Positions 55,601 through 64,000 of a stretch of 64,000 bases of DNA are shown piece by piece. The first letter of the stretch is position 1, and each line of letters begins with the position of its first letter. The notes below the pieces were generated by a model. It ran no database searches, was not told where the DNA came from, and was given only the letters and a program-made list of their open reading frames with translations. The stretch comes from Sabellastarte sp. h YS-2021 (Eukaryota; Annelida; Polychaeta; Sabellida; Sabellidae). The stretch covers positions 92,478,537-92,542,536 of the forward strand of contig OZ024936.1 in NCBI GenBank assembly GCA_964017235.1. The letters run 5' to 3'. Made by a program: the position numbers and the translations under genes.

Positions 55601-57924
55601 GAGGGTTTTTTTACGTTCATCAGCAGTTAGGTCTGCCTCATATAATGGTAGACACATTCCATGCAGTTTGGTGGCATTCGTAGTTGGATAGAACATTTGT
55701 TTTGGTGATTCAACACAACTTGGATAGGTGTTCAACCAAAAAAAATAAATAAAAACAAATTAATCAAATTCACAACTTGTGCAAAAATATTCACATTGAA
55801 GGCCTGAAGGGATATCAGTTCATTCACCAATATGTATTATCATGATTGGAGGTCCTGTTCTGGGGTTGTATTCATGAAAGGTCTTATTCAAGTCTTAGGC
55901 TTAACTTTTGTATACAAATATAGTCATTTTAAGCCAAGAGTTTGCCTAAGACCTTTCGTGAATATGACACCAGTGGCCGATTTCACAAAAGGTCTTAGTC
56001 TGGTCTCAAATTATTGGAACATTTTTGTTGAGCCCATGGGCTCAGTCTATGGAATTCACAAAAGGTTTCAGTCTCAACTTTGTCTGAGCCACTGGCTCAG
56101 ATGCTGAGACTGGTAGGTAGTGGGCTTGAGTTTTGTAAATAACGGCTCAAATATGGCTGCCATAATTCATTCTGAGCTTAAAATTTGAAATGGCTGAAAA
56201 TAAGGTACAAGTGTAAAAAACAACTGCTTAAGTTGTCTTTGGGTGTTTCTACATGTTTACAAGGTTTCCCGTTACAAAATAGCATTTGACCAGAGACATA
56301 ATATATGTCAAACAAGGAACATATTTATGTCATTAGTACAGTATTATTACTACAAAAAGGGTCACAAGACCCAGAAAACCACTGTGGTTATTTGATAAGT
56401 TTGGTCTCAGTAGAGACACCTTCTGTGAAAACTTCTGAGACAAAACCTTAGCTGAGCCAAAAGACTCAGATTTGAGACTTGTAGTTCAGCCTGAGACAGG
56501 GCTAAGTCTGAGACCTTTCATGAAATCCACCTCTGAATTATAAGGATGAGGCCATCTAACAAATGAAATATATACTGCTTCAATGGTGTAACTTGGCACA
56601 ACTTGGACACAAAGCCCTTAATTTTGCTTGTTTTAACTCTAGTTTCGTGGATGTCTTTTTATTTAAATCTACATTGACACAAGCACAGGTTGTGAAAGTA
56701 TTTTTCTAACAAAAAGTCAGTCATAAAACGTGATAATATAATTTCTGCTAGAAATCAAAGCCCCATCCTGGCTCAATTTGCATACAGAAAGTCGGGAAGA
56801 TATTTTATTTATTGCTGTCATCAATTGTAATTCCATATTGGGTATGCGTAAGTACACAATTTTAATCAATGACAACCAAATGTCATTTATTTTTCTCATC
56901 TTCCAATATGTGCAATGTTAAGGTTTGTGCAATGACACAGCTCCAAGCAGTACTGGGGGCCACGGTGGCAGAGTGGTAACACTCTCGCCTCCCACCTCTG
57001 CAGCCGGGGTTCGATCCCCATCATGGCCGTAAGTGGGAAAGCTGGTAGTTGCTTGCCGTTGGTCGGCAGTTTACAGTACAGAACCCTAGCGAACTATATG
57101 TACTGGTTTCCTCTGCCCTTCCAACTACCCGTCGTGATATGACCTGTACAGTGTTGAAAGCGACGTAAAACCCCAAATAAATAAACCAAGCAGTACTGAT
57201 ATTAACGTAAAGAAAACGTGTGCTCTTGGCATTAATATTTATGAATTTAGCTTTAAAATATGCAGAAATGAATAACTCAGGTGCAAAGGTATTAACCAGG
57301 TTCCGAACATCCGAATGCCTTTGATATGAAATATAATTATATATTCAATACATGTCTTGATTTTATCACATATATTAATTAGGTCCCTTTTATAAGCTCA
57401 AAGGATGAACTTGATTGTATGTATGTATACTTAAGTCTCATTCCAAATACATCACAATTGACACACCAATTCTTTTCAACTAAATACAGATAAATTAATC
57501 ACTATATCAACATGTTATATAATGGTATGTGTCATATTTAAACATTATGAAACATTAATAAATATTCTTCCGAGGCTTTTCTAAATTAGGTTGTATGTAT
57601 AAGTTATGTATGTCCTAAATAAGCCCACCAAAATCCTACAGGAATTGGACCCTTCCAAGTTAGGTAATGGTAGATTTGTCTTTTATGTGGTGTAGCTCTC
57701 AAATTTATTTTAGTCATCCCTAACCCACAAAGATTTACATGAACCAAGTAAAAACAAAGATGTTTTAGTTGCGACCAATACTGTCCATCAATTCTGTTCC
57801 ACTAGAAGCTTTATTCATGTTTTTAAAATATTTTTTTTTATTTTCAGATATAAGAACTGCACTAGTTGATCTTATTCTTAGAAAAAGACAAAGAAAGACC
57901 AACTCAAAATACTACACCATTTAG
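52606..57924 (+). CDS. Small multi-pass membrane protein gene, copy B (paralogue of copy A)
   Basis: Three exons: 52606-52725 (120 nt, acceptor TTTACTTTTTCAG, donor GTAAGT), 55238-55381 (144 nt, acceptor TTTTTTCAG, donor GTGAGT), 57848-57924 (77 nt, acceptor TTTTCAG, TAG stop). Lengths and phase 1 at every junction match copy A exactly. Exon 1 encodes ELFLGTCIFVFLLWSTWRHS and a second hydrophobic run ending KIRNQILEIG. Exon 2 begins VITVSCVLVFAVIIIPFRSL, then a Thr/Ser/Pro-rich loop. Exon 3 is a basic tail (LILRKRQRKTNSKYY). By eye about 45% identity to copy A in the first two exons and little in the tail. The 5' exon was not found. Intron 1 carries a young SINE and a 5S-SINE; intron 2 carries MITEs and another SINE. 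Family unknown. Confidence 0.75.
52726..53227. other. Intron 1 of gene B, 5' part
   Basis: No repeat partner or exon recognised. Confidence 0.4.
53228..53317 (+). repeat. 45-bp tandem duplication
   Basis: ATGGTAAAAAGGTGCATAAA recurs 45 bp later, followed by diverging AGAAAGTTATGGG and CAAAGTTTTGGG. Confidence 0.85.
53318..54009. other. Intronic stretch without features
   Basis: Nothing recognised besides the SINE target duplication at its right end. Confidence 0.4.
54010..54204 (+). mobile_element. tRNA-derived SINE with two internal deletions
   Basis: Intact head and tail with perfect 13-bp target duplication AAAATAGATTAAA (53997-54009, 54205-54217). Two internal deletions relative to other copies: one joins GGTAG to TTTACAG, one joins GAACT to CTGCC, each at a short shared word. 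Confidence 0.93.
54982..55160 (+). mobile_element. 5S-rRNA-derived SINE, copy 3
   Basis: CTCCGGACTTTCATGATTTG, AAAGTTAAGCGGCAATGAAC, TTAGTACTGGGATGGGCAAC (5S control-region-like), GTGCTGTCTCTCATGGCTTT and a tail ending CCCCTTTTGGCCTTGTTA shared with the 18 kb copy. It lies in intron 1 of gene B just before exon 2. Confidence 0.8.
55865..55970. mobile_element. Short fold-back element
   Basis: Arms TATTCATGAAAGGTCTTA (left) and TAAGACCTTTCGTGAATA (right) pair with one mismatch, and GGCTTAA/TTAAGCC-like segments form an inner pair; loop about 20 bp. Inside intron 2 of gene B. Confidence 0.78.
55971..56532. mobile_element. MITE with GATTTCA-AAAAGGTCT ends
   Basis: Left end GGCCGATTTCACAAAAGGTC then TTAG; the complement of the right end is GAGGTGGATTTCATGAAAGG then TCTCAG. 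About 560 bp, non-coding, with internal words GAGCC, CTCAGTCT and TCTGAGAC on both strands. Directly adjoins the fold-back at 55865-55970. Confidence 0.7.
56533..56942. other. Intronic stretch without features
   Basis: Nothing recognised. Confidence 0.4.
56956..57185 (+). mobile_element. tRNA-derived SINE, subfamily A copy
   Basis: Full length with perfect 13-bp target duplication CCAAGCAGTACTG at 56943-56955 and 57186-57198. It shares TCATGGCCGTAA and CCCTAGCGAACTATATG with the copy at 161. Confidence 0.95.
57199..57847. other. Intron 2 of gene B, 3' part
   Basis: No feature until the T-rich tract and acceptor at 57841-57847. Confidence 0.4.
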
Positions 57925-58151
57925 AGTGTAATGACAGCCTTAGGGTGGAGACAATCACCTGCTGATCTGAACCCACTTGTTGATCAGCAATGAAACTTCT
58001 GCAAATTGATAATTGTCAATTTTAGTCACACGTTGCTAAACTCCATTTCCACTATTCCAATATATATTTGATATTCCATATCAAATATTTTTAATAGTTG
58101 CTCTTGTTTGTTTTTATTCTATATTGAAAATGTTATATGTGACTGTATATA

Positions 58152-58157
58152 AATAAA
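58152..58157 (+). promoter_or_regulatory. Candidate polyadenylation signal of gene B
   Basis: AATAAA 228 nt after the gene B stop codon, in TATATAAATAAAACAATTG. Confidence 0.5.
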
Positions 58158-59240
58158 ACAATTGCCAACAATATCTGCATAGATTTCTATTATCCCCTAT
58201 ATTTTATCAGTGTATGGAGTTTATCAGAACACTTTAACTATTGTCCATGTGACCTGCAACTCACAAAAAGTTACAGGCTGTACAAAAAGCTGTCGGTCCG
58301 TATTTCAATGCAGGTTATATCAGTATTGATTTTTATAATTGACAAGAATAAATGCTGTAATATTATTTCATGTAATGCCGACATTGTGAAAAATAGAAAT
58401 CTCGTCAATTTCCGTCAGAAGGTCCTCAAGAATACCTACCATTCTTGGACAGTGGGGGTGTGTGTGTTAAATGTGTACCCATTATTGCATATTTGACCTA
58501 GATACCGGTGCGTACAGGCCAGGTTACATTTTTATATCCACTGGCACTCCTTATTCTGGACAATTAGGGCTACAAATGCATAGGTATTTTATTTAGATGA
58601 GTTTAGGAACACCTTAAATTTAGTTTTTCACTGCCGTTGTTTGGTGAAAATACTATCCAAGTGACCGCACAGTGAACGTTGTGGCTTTATGTATTCATTT
58701 AACGTGAAGCTTTTGTGTGTGTGTGTGTGTGTATGGCAAGTATGTGTAGTATGCATTATATATAGTGATATTGATGTCATATTAAAGTGTATATAGCCTA
58801 CGGATTAGTCATATCCATTCTCGCATGTTCTTAAAGCTGCTGAAAGAAAAGTTTTGTTTTATTTAATATATACTGCCTTGCGAGGCATGATGGGCAATCA
58901 TGGGCGTCCATTGTTCAATAAAGGTAAAGGATAAGAGTTACAGAAACGTACAGATATATGTGGATGGACTAGTGTATTGCAGACACAACCTACAGTCAGT
59001 TTAGTGGGATGGGACATTGATATTAAATTACGTTTTGAACTATTTTCTGGATGATTATTCACAAAAGGTATCAAGCTCAAGTTGAGCCAAAAATCGGCTT
59101 TAGTTTACAGCGGTTACAGCTGTACTACTGTCTACCGTCGCATTACGGGTCTAGTCGTAATAGGGATTTAATTTCATTAGCAGCCACGTAAATACAAAAT
59201 AATGCTCAGAAGGCAGTCTCATGAAATTGTTGAAACTGCT
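58158..59240. other. Gene-less stretch with a GT microsatellite
   Basis: (GT)9 at 58715-58732. No gene recognised. Confidence 0.5.
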
Positions 59241-59557
59241 ACTACAGGAGGGGACAGCATTTCACAGTGGACAGCGTTTCGCAGTTTAACAGTGTTTGTA
59301 ACTTTTTGGGACCAATATAAAATAATTGGCGAAATGCTGTCCACTTTTCAACAGTGCTCATTTTTTTTTGCCATAGGATAAGTTCTATGGATGTATTGGT
59401 AGGTATCACAAAATATATTTTAGGATGCTACCATCATTTTACAGTTTATGGAACCTCTTTTCATTCTGATAACTTTTATATAACCACACTGCATATTTGT
59501 TCTCAAAAAACTGCATTTTGGTGTTTTTATGTGCGAAATGCTGTCCCCCCTTGTAGT
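59241..59557. mobile_element. MITE with ACTACA--GGGGACAGCATTTC ends
   Basis: Left ACTACAGGAGGGGACAGCAT (then TTCAC) against the complement of the right end ACTACAAGGGGGGACAGCAT (then TTCGC). 317 bp. An internal copy of GCGAAATGCTGTCC at 59329 repeats the right-end word at 59533. Non-coding. Confidence 0.8.
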
Positions 59558-59564
59558 GCCATTC

Positions 59565-59851
59565 TACCAGTAAACGCCCATGTTTAAGATAATATCTAAT
59601 GTTTATCTTATATTTGGAAGCTTAATTTAAGTTCTTCTTCAACCAAATTATCCAATGACATTCAAGGCAATTAATGCTTTAAATATGCTGTGGAACATTT
59701 CTTTGAAAGTGATGTATTTTGACAATTTATCTCTATTATCGGCCGTGTTTAATGCAAACCGGAAATACCAGTGAACGCCCATTTTGTTTGCAAATAGAAG
59801 CATTTGTCCTTGACCTCTAATAAAGATATATAAGGTGGGCGTTCACTGGTA
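59565..59851. mobile_element. MITE with TACCAGTRAACGCCCA ends
   Basis: 16-bp ends TACCAGTAAACGCCCA (59565-59580) and TGGGCGTTCACTGGTA (59836-59851) pair with one mismatch. A third TACCAGTGAACGCCCA lies internally at about 59769. 287 bp, non-coding, 7 bp after the previous MITE. Confidence 0.8.
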
Positions 59852-60464
59852 GGCGGGCGTCAAAACATACATTGACATTGGTTGTAATTGCTGGAAAGAC
59901 AGTAATGAAAAAAACAACAACAAAATAAGCAAAAATCACCTCCTGAGAAAGGACGTAATAACTTAAGTATTTTCATTCTGCACATCTCAGTTTGCACAAT
60001 TAATTGTTAGTTTTGTATTTGTAACCTGTTTTTTTTCTTAAGAAAAATGAGGCATGCGCTGCTCAACTGTTAGTCAATGTAAATATGAAGCACATCTGTG
60101 AACTCTGTAAATAGGTTAATAATGCTAATGTGCAAACAAAGTAGTATATGTTAAGTTTACACTGAGGAGCAATGTTAGAATTCCAAATGGCTTCATATGT
60201 CATTTTAATGAGATACAAAATGAGAAAAAGGTCTTTGATCTTCATAAAACAGATATTTATTTATTGTCAGGCATACTTTGCACATGTTGGCCATGATCGC
60301 GGACGAAATTCGCGTTTTCGTCTATATGATGGAGTTTTGTCACTTGCAAGGCACTACCAATCAGTGTATAAGTGTTTTACTAACATAAAAACAAAGAATT
60401 GTTCGGCTGACTGTACGAAATAAGTTTACCCTAGATTGGTTTCACTGGACGATAATTGAGTTTT
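59852..60464. other. Gene-less stretch
   Basis: A frame at 60260-60423 after an acceptor-like TTTATTGTCAG (HVGHDRGRNSRFRLYDG, then CSADCTK) is the only hint of coding; no family recognised, not called. Confidence 0.3.
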
Positions 60465-60560
60465 CACATGATAAACAAGGCACAAGTTGGCCACACCTCA
60501 TTTGCATACTCCAGACAGACAAATATACGGTTAAAAATGTGTAATGCAGCACCTATTGAG
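60465..60560 (+). repeat. Direct repeat with octamer ATTTGCAT, copy 1
   Basis: GATAAACAAGGCACA, CCTCATTTGCATACTCC, AGACAAATATACGGTTAAAA recur at 62308-62397. Contains the POU octamer ATTTGCAT. Confidence 0.7.
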
Positions 60561-61369
60561 GAAGTTAATATAAATGCCTCATTCAATTCTATCAACAGAT
60601 GAGAAATTGTTTTTCTCTCGTCTTATTATTTATTGGAGATTACACGGAGTCCAGAAATTACAAATGGAGAATTATGGGGATCCCACTAAATCCAAATGTG
60701 GAGGGTTCATTTGTGGGGGAACATAAGAACACCAGAATTACTAAGGAAAAGGCACATAGCTTTTCCAAGTTTTACACTATATATGGTCATATGTGGTGTT
60801 TTTGTGTCATGGTGTTTTTGTGTATCCCGTTTTCCATGGGTTTTAATAAAAATTATACTGTTATATTTTGCAATCTTGCTTGCATTAGTATTTTTATTAT
60901 TGGACAAATGATTTTACAGACAAGTGCTGTTTAACACATTGATTTTCGTGTGATTAAAGGGTGCTTTAACTGAAATAGGAAAATTTCATTTTTGCTGTTG
61001 CCACATGACTCCATACTATTCAGGATAGCAGCATATTAATCAACATAAATTATGTTTTGATGGTCAGTATTTTTCAAAGGTAGAAAACGGAGCACCTGCA
61101 AATTTACTATTTTGCATGTAACACAAAAACTCCACAGTAAATATTTTTACCTGTCAATTAGTGTCACAATAATTTTTGCCACAAAATATGTTGTGAAACT
61201 AAAAATATTTATTTCTGCTCTGTAGCTTAAAAATATATACAAATTTCTATTCATTAATCATGTTATCTATTTGAAATTAATTTGTACGAGTACTTATGCA
61301 AATCATACATTTTTAATGGCATGAAAACCTTATGGATCACCATAACGTATAGCTTACATTAGTAAAAAC
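60561..61369. other. Gene-less stretch
   Basis: Overlapping frames at 60599-60934 encode hydrophobic stretches but in competing frames; no gene called. Confidence 0.35.
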
Positions 61370-62159
61370 TAGTGTTCTCAATAAACCCTTTTTAGTAGGA
61401 CCGGGTACGTGGTGGTTTCAACGGGCGGGTACCCGGGTATCCGCGCCGATGGGCGATAATAGCTGAAACTGCAAAAATATCCATATTTACTGACTTAAAA
61501 CCTACAGAAATAATGGGATCCAACCATTTGCTTTATTTCTTGTCGGCCACGTTTTTGCATTCAAAATAATATTACATGGAAGAAATATTAAATAAAAGAG
61601 ACTTCTGTACATCCAAAACACGGTTGTTTATATAAATAATGGAGTCACATGACCTATCACAAAAGCATTAACTACTGCTCGAAGATAGTTTCGGAATTGA
61701 AACATTATTTTTATTTCAGGTTCATAAGTGAAGTTTATTAACGTAAAATTATAAACTACTGTGTGAAAACATTGTACTCTTATTTATTTAAGGAATGCAT
61801 GTCACTATATAGCCAATATAACAGCATTTTATGGACTCCGAATTAAGTAACTGTGTTAATATACTGATGATTTTCAAAGGGTTCCGGTGTTTGATAATGT
61901 ATAAACAACCAAAGTAAAAGACAAGTAAAATACTTTAAATGGTGTACAAGGGTGATAAAACAATATTCTTGTGCATTTTAATTGAATAGTTTTATTTTTA
62001 AATGAAATAATTAAGTTCAGATATGTCTGTACTCGGCCAACGTGGGTGATAATGACAGAAATAGAGCTTAGATTCGGGTACTCGGGTATGTGATTTCGGA
62101 TTCGGGTAAGTATTCAGGGTTCGGCTACCCGGATATCTGGATACCCGTTGAGATCACTA
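61370..62159. mobile_element. Non-autonomous hAT-type DNA transposon
   Basis: 790 bp. The ends TAGTGTTCTCA and TGAGATCACTA pair with one mismatch, and GGGTACCCGGGTATCC-rich subterminal segments occur in inverted orientation at both sides. An exact 8-bp target duplication GTAAAAAC lies at 61362-61369 and 62160-62167. The 8-bp duplication and TAGTG ends fit hAT. No transposase is encoded. Confidence 0.82.
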
Positions 62160-62307
62160 GTAAAAACATAAGGATTTGGAATGGTATTGAGGTTAGTGTT
62201 GTAGCGAGGCAGTTACCACAGCCAAAACATGAAGTGAATGGCTGTTTCATATGTCATGATACATACGATTCTTAAAAAGTAATTTAGAAGTAGGCTTACT
62301 ATTCATG

Positions 62308-62397
62308 GAGTTTCTACATAATAAACAAGGCACATCTCATTTGCATACTCTTGACAGGCAAATATGTGGTTAAAAATATGCAATAGTACACCTGATT
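62308..62397 (+). repeat. Direct repeat with octamer ATTTGCAT, copy 2
   Basis: Counterpart of 60465-60560 with a 9-bp deletion (AACAAGGCACATCTCATTTG). Same orientation, about 1.84 kb apart, with the hAT element between them. Confidence 0.7.
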
Positions 62398-62520
62398 GTA
62401 CAGAAACGTGGTATCTCTAAGGAAGCAAAGTAATTCTTGTTGAATTTAGATGTGTAGGTTTGTATGGGAGTACAAATGCAGGAAAGTAATACATAAAGAG
62501 GCAGATGACATGTAACTGTT

Positions 62521-63376
62521 TTATTGACACTTTTTACATATGCACTCGTTGGGAACTGCAGTGTGTTTAATGCCACAGCAGGGGCAGTGATACCACCTAT
62601 GGCAGTGATCATAGGAAACCCAGTGAATGGTGTCGCTCATTCCCTTTCCTTTGCCCTTCTTCTTTGGTGCAGTTTCTTGTAGACAGATATGGCAAAGACT
62701 TTCCTGTGAAATATACAAATGTACCATTTGCATATGTAGTTACCTTATGTACAATAGAACATGCTGTGTCAGCTCCCCAAATGTATTATCTGTATGTGTT
62801 CATATTGCTATATCATTAGTTGAGGTTCAACTTTAATTCAGTTGTATGCCTTGTATCAAATTGTTCATCCATGGCATCCTTATAAGTGTCAACTACTGCT
62901 TTGGAAGACATTGGATCTGCTTCTTCTTTTGGTTTCTGCAAATGCACGACACAAGTTATAGTTTCAACAGAGGTTACATGTGAATTACCCAAAAGACAAT
63001 AAAGACCTGGCCAGTTGTATATGTATTATTATCTCAGTATTTCACAAGAATAAATTAATGATAATTTTGTCTTCAAGCACTTATGCCATCCTTGTCGATG
63101 TTACAAATATTTATGATCTGTCATTATGTTACATTTGCTCACACTGGCAACCTCTTTGGTGTGATTGCCTATCTTTTGCAAAGAAAAAAATACCTTTACT
63201 TTCTTCACCATTCCTCTATTCTTATTGCTTGCCTCACCCTCCTCTTTATTCCTTTTCTTTTCTTCCTTAACCTTGAGGTCCTTTTCTGCCCTTTCTTCCT
63301 TGACCTTGATCTGGTGAACAAATTCTTCAGAAGTGAGGACATGGCCCTGTGGTACTGCCCTATGTTGTGGGTTTGT
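62521..63376 (-). CDS. 3' end of a gene with K/E-rich linker and PHD-like finger (transposase-derived?)
   Basis: Exon 63376-63194 (acceptor TATTCTTTCAG, donor GTATTT, 183 nt, phase 0 at both ends) encodes HVLTSEEFVHQIKVKEERAE and a long Lys/Glu helix. Exon 62703-62521 (acceptor TATATTTCACAG, phase 0) encodes CHICLQE, WVSYDHCHRWYHCPCCGI and CICKKC to the stop. The spacing fits a PHD finger (C-x2-C ... C-x2-C-x4-H-x2-C ... C-x2-C), but the third ligand is Tyr (SYDHC). Linker plus C-terminal PHD is common in metazoan pogo/Tigger-derived DDE proteins; that origin is inference. Between the two exons, 62935-62816 (acceptor TTTGCAG, KPKEEADPMSSKAVVDTYKD, TAA) could be an alternative last exon. The upstream part lies beyond the window or was not found. 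Confidence 0.55.
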
Positions 63377-64000
63377 CTGAAAGAATATCATCACACATGT
63401 TATAGGTGCTTATGTATTCCATGGAATGAAATGATACAGTATTGTTTGTTCAGCCATTTCACAAAGGCTCATACTCTGGGTACCCATCTGGAATACACCT
63501 GATGTGAGGTTATCATTAAAGTGAGCCCAACATAGAAAACTGCAACAATTTTGATTAATTAACACAAATTTTATGTGTTTGACACATAAGAAGAGCTTAT
63601 GTTTCCATGCATTGCTGACTGTTCTCTGTAATATTTAGGAGTTGCACTTTTTGCAGATGGTATAAAATGTTTTTATAATTGATACAGGCTCCTGCTCACT
63701 AATTCCATTGCCCAAAATGAAATTGCTATTTGGCTGAAATGTTCTTTAATCTAAAGGTGTACATGCAGGTTTACATTACAGAATGCCAGCCTAAATATAT
63801 ATTGGTACAAACGGACTGTAACATGATCTTTAGTCACAAAGATTTTTACAGATACATGTGTATTCAGTGAGCAAAGTATTAAATGTTGTCAAACGTCTTG
63901 CACAAGTTTCACAACAATTACAGTTGCTTCTGTCATTTGGGTGTACATTAAAGTGGAGTGCTTACCTATTAAATTATGGTTCAAAATGAAGGAAAACTTA
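63377..64000. other. Stretch without recognised exon
   Basis: No DDE transposase domain or other exon found upstream (minus strand) of 63376 before the window ends. Confidence 0.4.

Noticed and set aside
60599..60934. 111-codon frame with hydrophobic segments
   Set aside because: A competing overlapping frame is just as plausible, there is no homologue in the window and no splice or promoter context.
63083..63502. 139-codon plus-strand frame
   Set aside because: It is the antisense shadow of the minus-strand K/E-rich exon, which has proper splice sites and phase.

Overview
The window reads as AT-rich, intron-bearing metazoan nuclear DNA, most likely from a marine mollusc and probably a bivalve. 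The taxon is an inference from the repeat landscape: a tRNA-derived SINE with an AAATAAATAAA tail, 5S-rRNA-derived SINEs, tyrosine-recombinase retrotransposons and dense small inverted-repeat elements. There are no operons, no ribosomal RNA genes, no convincing stand-alone tRNA genes and no CRISPR arrays. Most six-frame ORFs here are chance.

Layout. 1-2.4 kb: a SINE, then a decayed tyrosine recombinase (YR) followed by a spaced direct-repeat pair that fits the split repeats of a Ngaro/PAT-type retroelement. 2.4-13 kb: mostly unannotated AT-rich sequence with SINE copies and old dispersed repeats. 13.0-14.2 kb: a TATA/initiator promoter, a candidate untranslated exon and a frameshifted coding exon of unknown family. 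14-23.9 kb: SINEs and small inverted-repeat elements. 23.9-24.7 kb: a decayed NACHT/NLR-like fragment. 24.9-30.3 kb: a nearly complete YR retrotransposon (Gag, RT-RNase H, broken YR). 34.1-36.8 kb and 52.6-57.9 kb: two paralogous three-exon genes for small membrane proteins, with identical exon lengths (120, 144, 77 nt) and identical intron phases. Between and after them lie many non-autonomous DNA elements, including a GC-rich nested inverted-repeat complex at 46.7-48.2 kb and a hAT-type element with an exact 8-bp target duplication at 61.4-62.2 kb. 62.5-63.4 kb (minus strand): the 3' end of a gene with a K/E-rich linker and a C-terminal PHD-like finger, probably derived from a pogo/Tigger transposase.

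Two results stand out. First, the Gag and RT-RNase H frames of the YR retrotransposon are joined by a textbook -1 programmed-frameshift cassette: the heptamer A AAA AAC in the Gag frame, a 6-nt spacer containing the Gag stop, and a perfect 9-bp hairpin. The downstream frame has no AUG for its first 254 codons. Second, the paired small membrane-protein genes look like a real gene family that I cannot assign to any known family.

All calls were made by eye. No database search, alignment program or transcript data was available.
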